A stretch of DNA of 64,000 nt from Streptococcus sanguinis SK49 (lineage in GTDB: Bacteria > Bacillota > Bacilli > Lactobacillales > Streptococcaceae), in contig NZ_GL890986.1 of the NCBI RefSeq assembly GCF_000212815.1, positions 468,339-532,338 on the forward strand, written 5' to 3'. The notes beneath the pieces were generated by a model. It had not been told where the DNA came from. It saw nothing but the letters and a program-made list of their open reading frames with translations, and searched no databases. The position numbers were made by a program, and so were the translations under genes. Below are positions 61,262 to 64,000 of the stretch, in pieces. Every line of letters starts with the position of its first letter. Position 1 is the first letter of the stretch.

Positions 61262-62636
61262 ATATGCTCCTATGTTCATTTTTATTTTTTGATAATTGAC
61301 TTGACTGAGAAGGACGCTCAGCAAAGTCTAACTCGCGATTCTCAAGGATTGATTTTCTAACCTGAGCCAGAAAATAAAGAGAACCCGTAATCAGCAAAAG
61401 CTCATCTGACTCATGCTCTACTGCTAAATAATCTGCTAAATAATCCGGCCATTCATTGTAAGACAGGTCTTGCTGCTCAGTCAGGGCTTGCATGCTCTCT
61501 TTAGAAAAACTCCGCGGATCAGCAAAGGCTGTCAAGCTTATAGCTGCTTTGGGAATCTTTTGCAGAAGCTCCACCATATCATCCAAGGCCTTGGTTTGGA
61601 TACAAGCAAATAAAATGTGCTTCTTATAAGTCGGATAATGCTGGTCCAGTGTCGCTGCTAACGACCGCAGGGCATGGGGATTATGGGCTCCATCCAGAAG
61701 AATAAGCGGCTGATCCGATATCCTTTCCAAACGCCCTGGCCATACAGCAGCAAGCAAAGCACTCTCAACCTCTGCTTTTGTCAATAAGGGCAGCGACTGT
61801 AGCTGACAGCATAGGTCGCACAAGTGCAGAGCTAGTCCAGCATTATCTGCCTGATGCAGTCCCATCAGAGCTGTTTGATACAAGTCTTTGGCCCGATAGG
61901 CATTCGAAAAGGAAAAGCACTCCCCCTCCTCTGACTCTTGATGTTCCACTTGATAGTCTTGAGACCAAGAAAAGAGCGGAGCATCTTTTTCAGCAGCCTT
62001 TTGCTCAACTACTGCCAGAGCCTCTGGCTCCAACCTACCGGTCACAATGGGAACTCCAGGCTTGATAATGCCAGCTTTCTGCTGGGCAATAGCCTCTAGA
62101 CTGTCACCCAGCAAGGCCACATGATCCAGACCGACTGTTGTGATAGCAGTCAGCAAGGGCTGGCAGACATTGGTACTGTCCAAAAGCCCACCCATGCCGA
62201 CCTCGATAATAGCCACATCCACCTGCTGCTGGACAAAATAATCATAAGCAAGAGCAGTTACAATCTCAAACTCAGTCACCCCCTGCAAGCCAGAGTCTGT
62301 CGCATGCTGGGCTAAGAGGTCCTGATAAAGGCTCAGCAATCGCTGAAGATCTTGGTCGGAAATCGCATTGCCATTAATGGCAATCTGCTCATTGTAGCTG
62401 ACTAGGTAGGGAGAGGTGAAAGTGCCAACACGCTGGTCTCGCACCTCCAAAAGTTGGCGCAGATGGGCAATGGTTGAACCCTTGCCATTAGTCCCCGCAA
62501 TATGGATGACTGGTAGCTGCAAATGCGGATTCCCTCGCAACTCCAGCAAACGCTCCATCCGCTCCAAGCCAAAATTGGGACTGGCTGTTCGATAGGCTTC
62601 CAGCCAGCTTAAATCAGGTAATTCTTGTTTTTTCAT
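61242..62636 (-). CDS. folC: Dihydrofolate / folylpolyglutamate synthase
   Basis: A 464-residue Mur-ligase-like enzyme that adds glutamate to dihydropteroate and folates. P-loop [15 protein letters not shown], omega-loop-like [46 protein letters not shown] and [10 protein letters not shown] are all visible. It starts 2 bp after folP without a strong ribosome site, so translation is probably coupled. Slightly longer than average because of a Lys/Asn-rich C-terminal tail that runs over the folE start. Confidence 0.95.
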   Translation of the reverse strand: MKKQELPDLSWLEAYRTASPNFGLERMERLLELRGNPHLQLPVIHIAGTNGKGSTIAHLRQLLEVRDQRVGTFTSPYLVSYNEQIAINGNAISDQDLQRLLSLYQDLLAQHATDSGLQGVTEFEIVTALAYDYFVQQQVDVAIIEVGMGGLLDSTNVCQPLLTAITTVGLDHVALLGDSLEAIAQQKAGIIKPGVPIVTGRLEPEALAVVEQKAAEKDAPLFSWSQDYQVEHQESEEGECFSFSNAYRAKDLYQTALMGLHQADNAGLALHLCDLCCQLQSLPLLTKAEVESALLAAVWPGRLERISDQPLILLDGAHNPHALRSLAATLDQHYPTYKKHILFACIQTKALDDMVELLQKIPKAAISLTAFADPRSFSKESMQALTEQQDLSYNEWPDYLADYLAVEHESDELLLITGSLYFLAQVRKSILENRELDFAERPSQSSQLSKNKNEHRSIYGHEEN

Positions 62637-62637
62637 C

Positions 62638-63603
<966 letters not shown>

Positions 63604-63633
63604 TCATTTCTATCGACTGCCCTGCTCTTCAAC

Positions 63634-63660
63634 AAAAAAGGCACACTCATCTAGTGTACC
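63634..63660 (-). terminator. Intrinsic terminator in the folP leader
   Basis: On the minus strand GGTACACT, loop AGATG, AGTGTGCC (63640-63660, one wobble pair), then TTTTTTG. It lies between the predicted folP promoter and the folP start codon. It may be an attenuator for the folate operon, or the end of the upstream gene if that promoter is not used. Confidence 0.7.
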
Positions 63661-63749
63661 GCAAAGCTCTCAGCAGATGCAGCATCCAGTCCTATGAACT
63701 GCACTCGACTTCACAAGAAGACCTTATCTAGCCCCTTGTTTCATTTACC

Positions 63750-63777
63750 ATTTTACCATAATTCTTCTATTTGACAA
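63750..63777 (-). promoter_or_regulatory. Predicted promoter of the folate operon
   Basis: On the minus strand TTGTCA (63772-63777), 16 bp, TAAAAT (63750-63755). Start of transcription near 63743 would give a leader of about 150 nt that contains the terminator hairpin at 63634-63660. Confidence 0.6.
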
Positions 63778-63785
63778 AACACTTT

Positions 63786-64000
63786 CTAAAAGCAAAAGGG
63801 TAAAAGACTGAGAATAATCATATTTCGGAGAATATGGGCCAGCATAGACAGCTCCAAATGCTGAAAATAAGGCCTGAGGAGACGGGCAAAGACTAATCCC
63901 AAAAGCAGATAGGACAGAAAACACAGAGTTTCCTGAGGATTTTTCGCAAGGGAAAAGCAGAGCAAACCTAGTGCAATCCCCCAGCTCTTCCGATAGCGAA
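63786..64000 (-). CDS. Membrane protein C-terminus, cut by window edge
   Basis: An open frame enters from the right edge and runs 70 residues to a TAG at 63786. It contains basic residues followed by hydrophobic helices (GIALGLLCFSLAKN, LCFLSYLLLGLVFARLL, MIILSLLPFCF), typical of the end of a polytopic membrane protein. Too short to assign a family. It precedes the folate operon on the same strand. Confidence 0.65.
   Translation of the reverse strand, partial: RYRKSWGIALGLLCFSLAKNPQETLCFLSYLLLGLVFARLLRPYFQHLELSMLAHILRNMIILSLLPFCF

Overview
The window looks like a piece of chromosome from an oral Streptococcus of the sanguinis/mitis group, carrying a conjugative element at its left end. The host assignment is an inference. 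It rests on the syntenic blocks rarA-6S RNA-tRNA-Lys, groES-groEL with a CIRCE operator, competence-type ssbB next to ytpR/thioredoxin/DUF4651/pepA, and the folP-folC-folE-folBK (sulABCD) folate operon. It also rests on sortase-anchored LPXTG proteins and on intergenic inverted-repeat elements of the GAGGCTGGGAC type. No search was run.

Region 1 (1 to about 21.5 kb) is one long minus-strand conjugation module that runs off the left edge. In transcription order it holds a RepA_N-type replication initiator with an internal iteron array; a pilin-like small membrane protein; VirB6-like, PrgI-like and VirB4 proteins; a three-domain peptidoglycan hydrolase; two VirB8-like proteins; an LPXTG surface protein; a PcfB-like protein with its VirD4 coupling ATPase; an LtrC/ArdC-like primase-metalloprotease; MobC; a MOBP relaxase; a serine resolvase; and an accessory gene cut by the window. 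The gene order follows the prg/pcf layout of pCF10-type plasmids. No integrase or element end is visible, so plasmid and ICE cannot be told apart. The most striking point is that the initiator is split by a frameshift lying exactly in four 23-bp repeats; losing one unit restores one 316-codon reading frame.

Region 2 (21.5 to 24.2 kb) is an accessory islet: three tandem DUF1310 paralogues (one broken), a broken small ORF, a 44-residue hydrophobic peptide whose stop codon sits inside its own terminator, and a Csa1-like lipoprotein.

Region 3 (24.4 to 31.9 kb) is core chromosome: a wall-anchored CdnP/CpdB-type cyclic nucleotide phosphodiesterase, rsmE, prmA, GNAT and NUDIX genes, a DUF3013 gene, rarA, 6S RNA and tRNA-Lys(CUU).

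Region 4 (31.9 to 39.3 kb) is an AT-rich accretion zone behind the tRNA. It has copies of the tRNA 3-prime end and terminator, a duplicated segment of about 170 bp, IS3- and IS30-type remnants, two membrane protein genes, an LtrA-family gene and an LPXTG Cna-type adhesin.

Region 5 (39.3 to 64 kb) is core or semi-core: groESL, a mannose-family PTS with a palindrome-rich promoter, a sugar-sensing operon (periplasmic-binding-type protein, histidine kinase, response regulator, solute-binding protein, no permease) that probably controls that PTS, ssbB, pepA and neighbours, a BcrA-type ABC transporter with its own two-component system, and the folate operon behind a leader that contains an intrinsic terminator.
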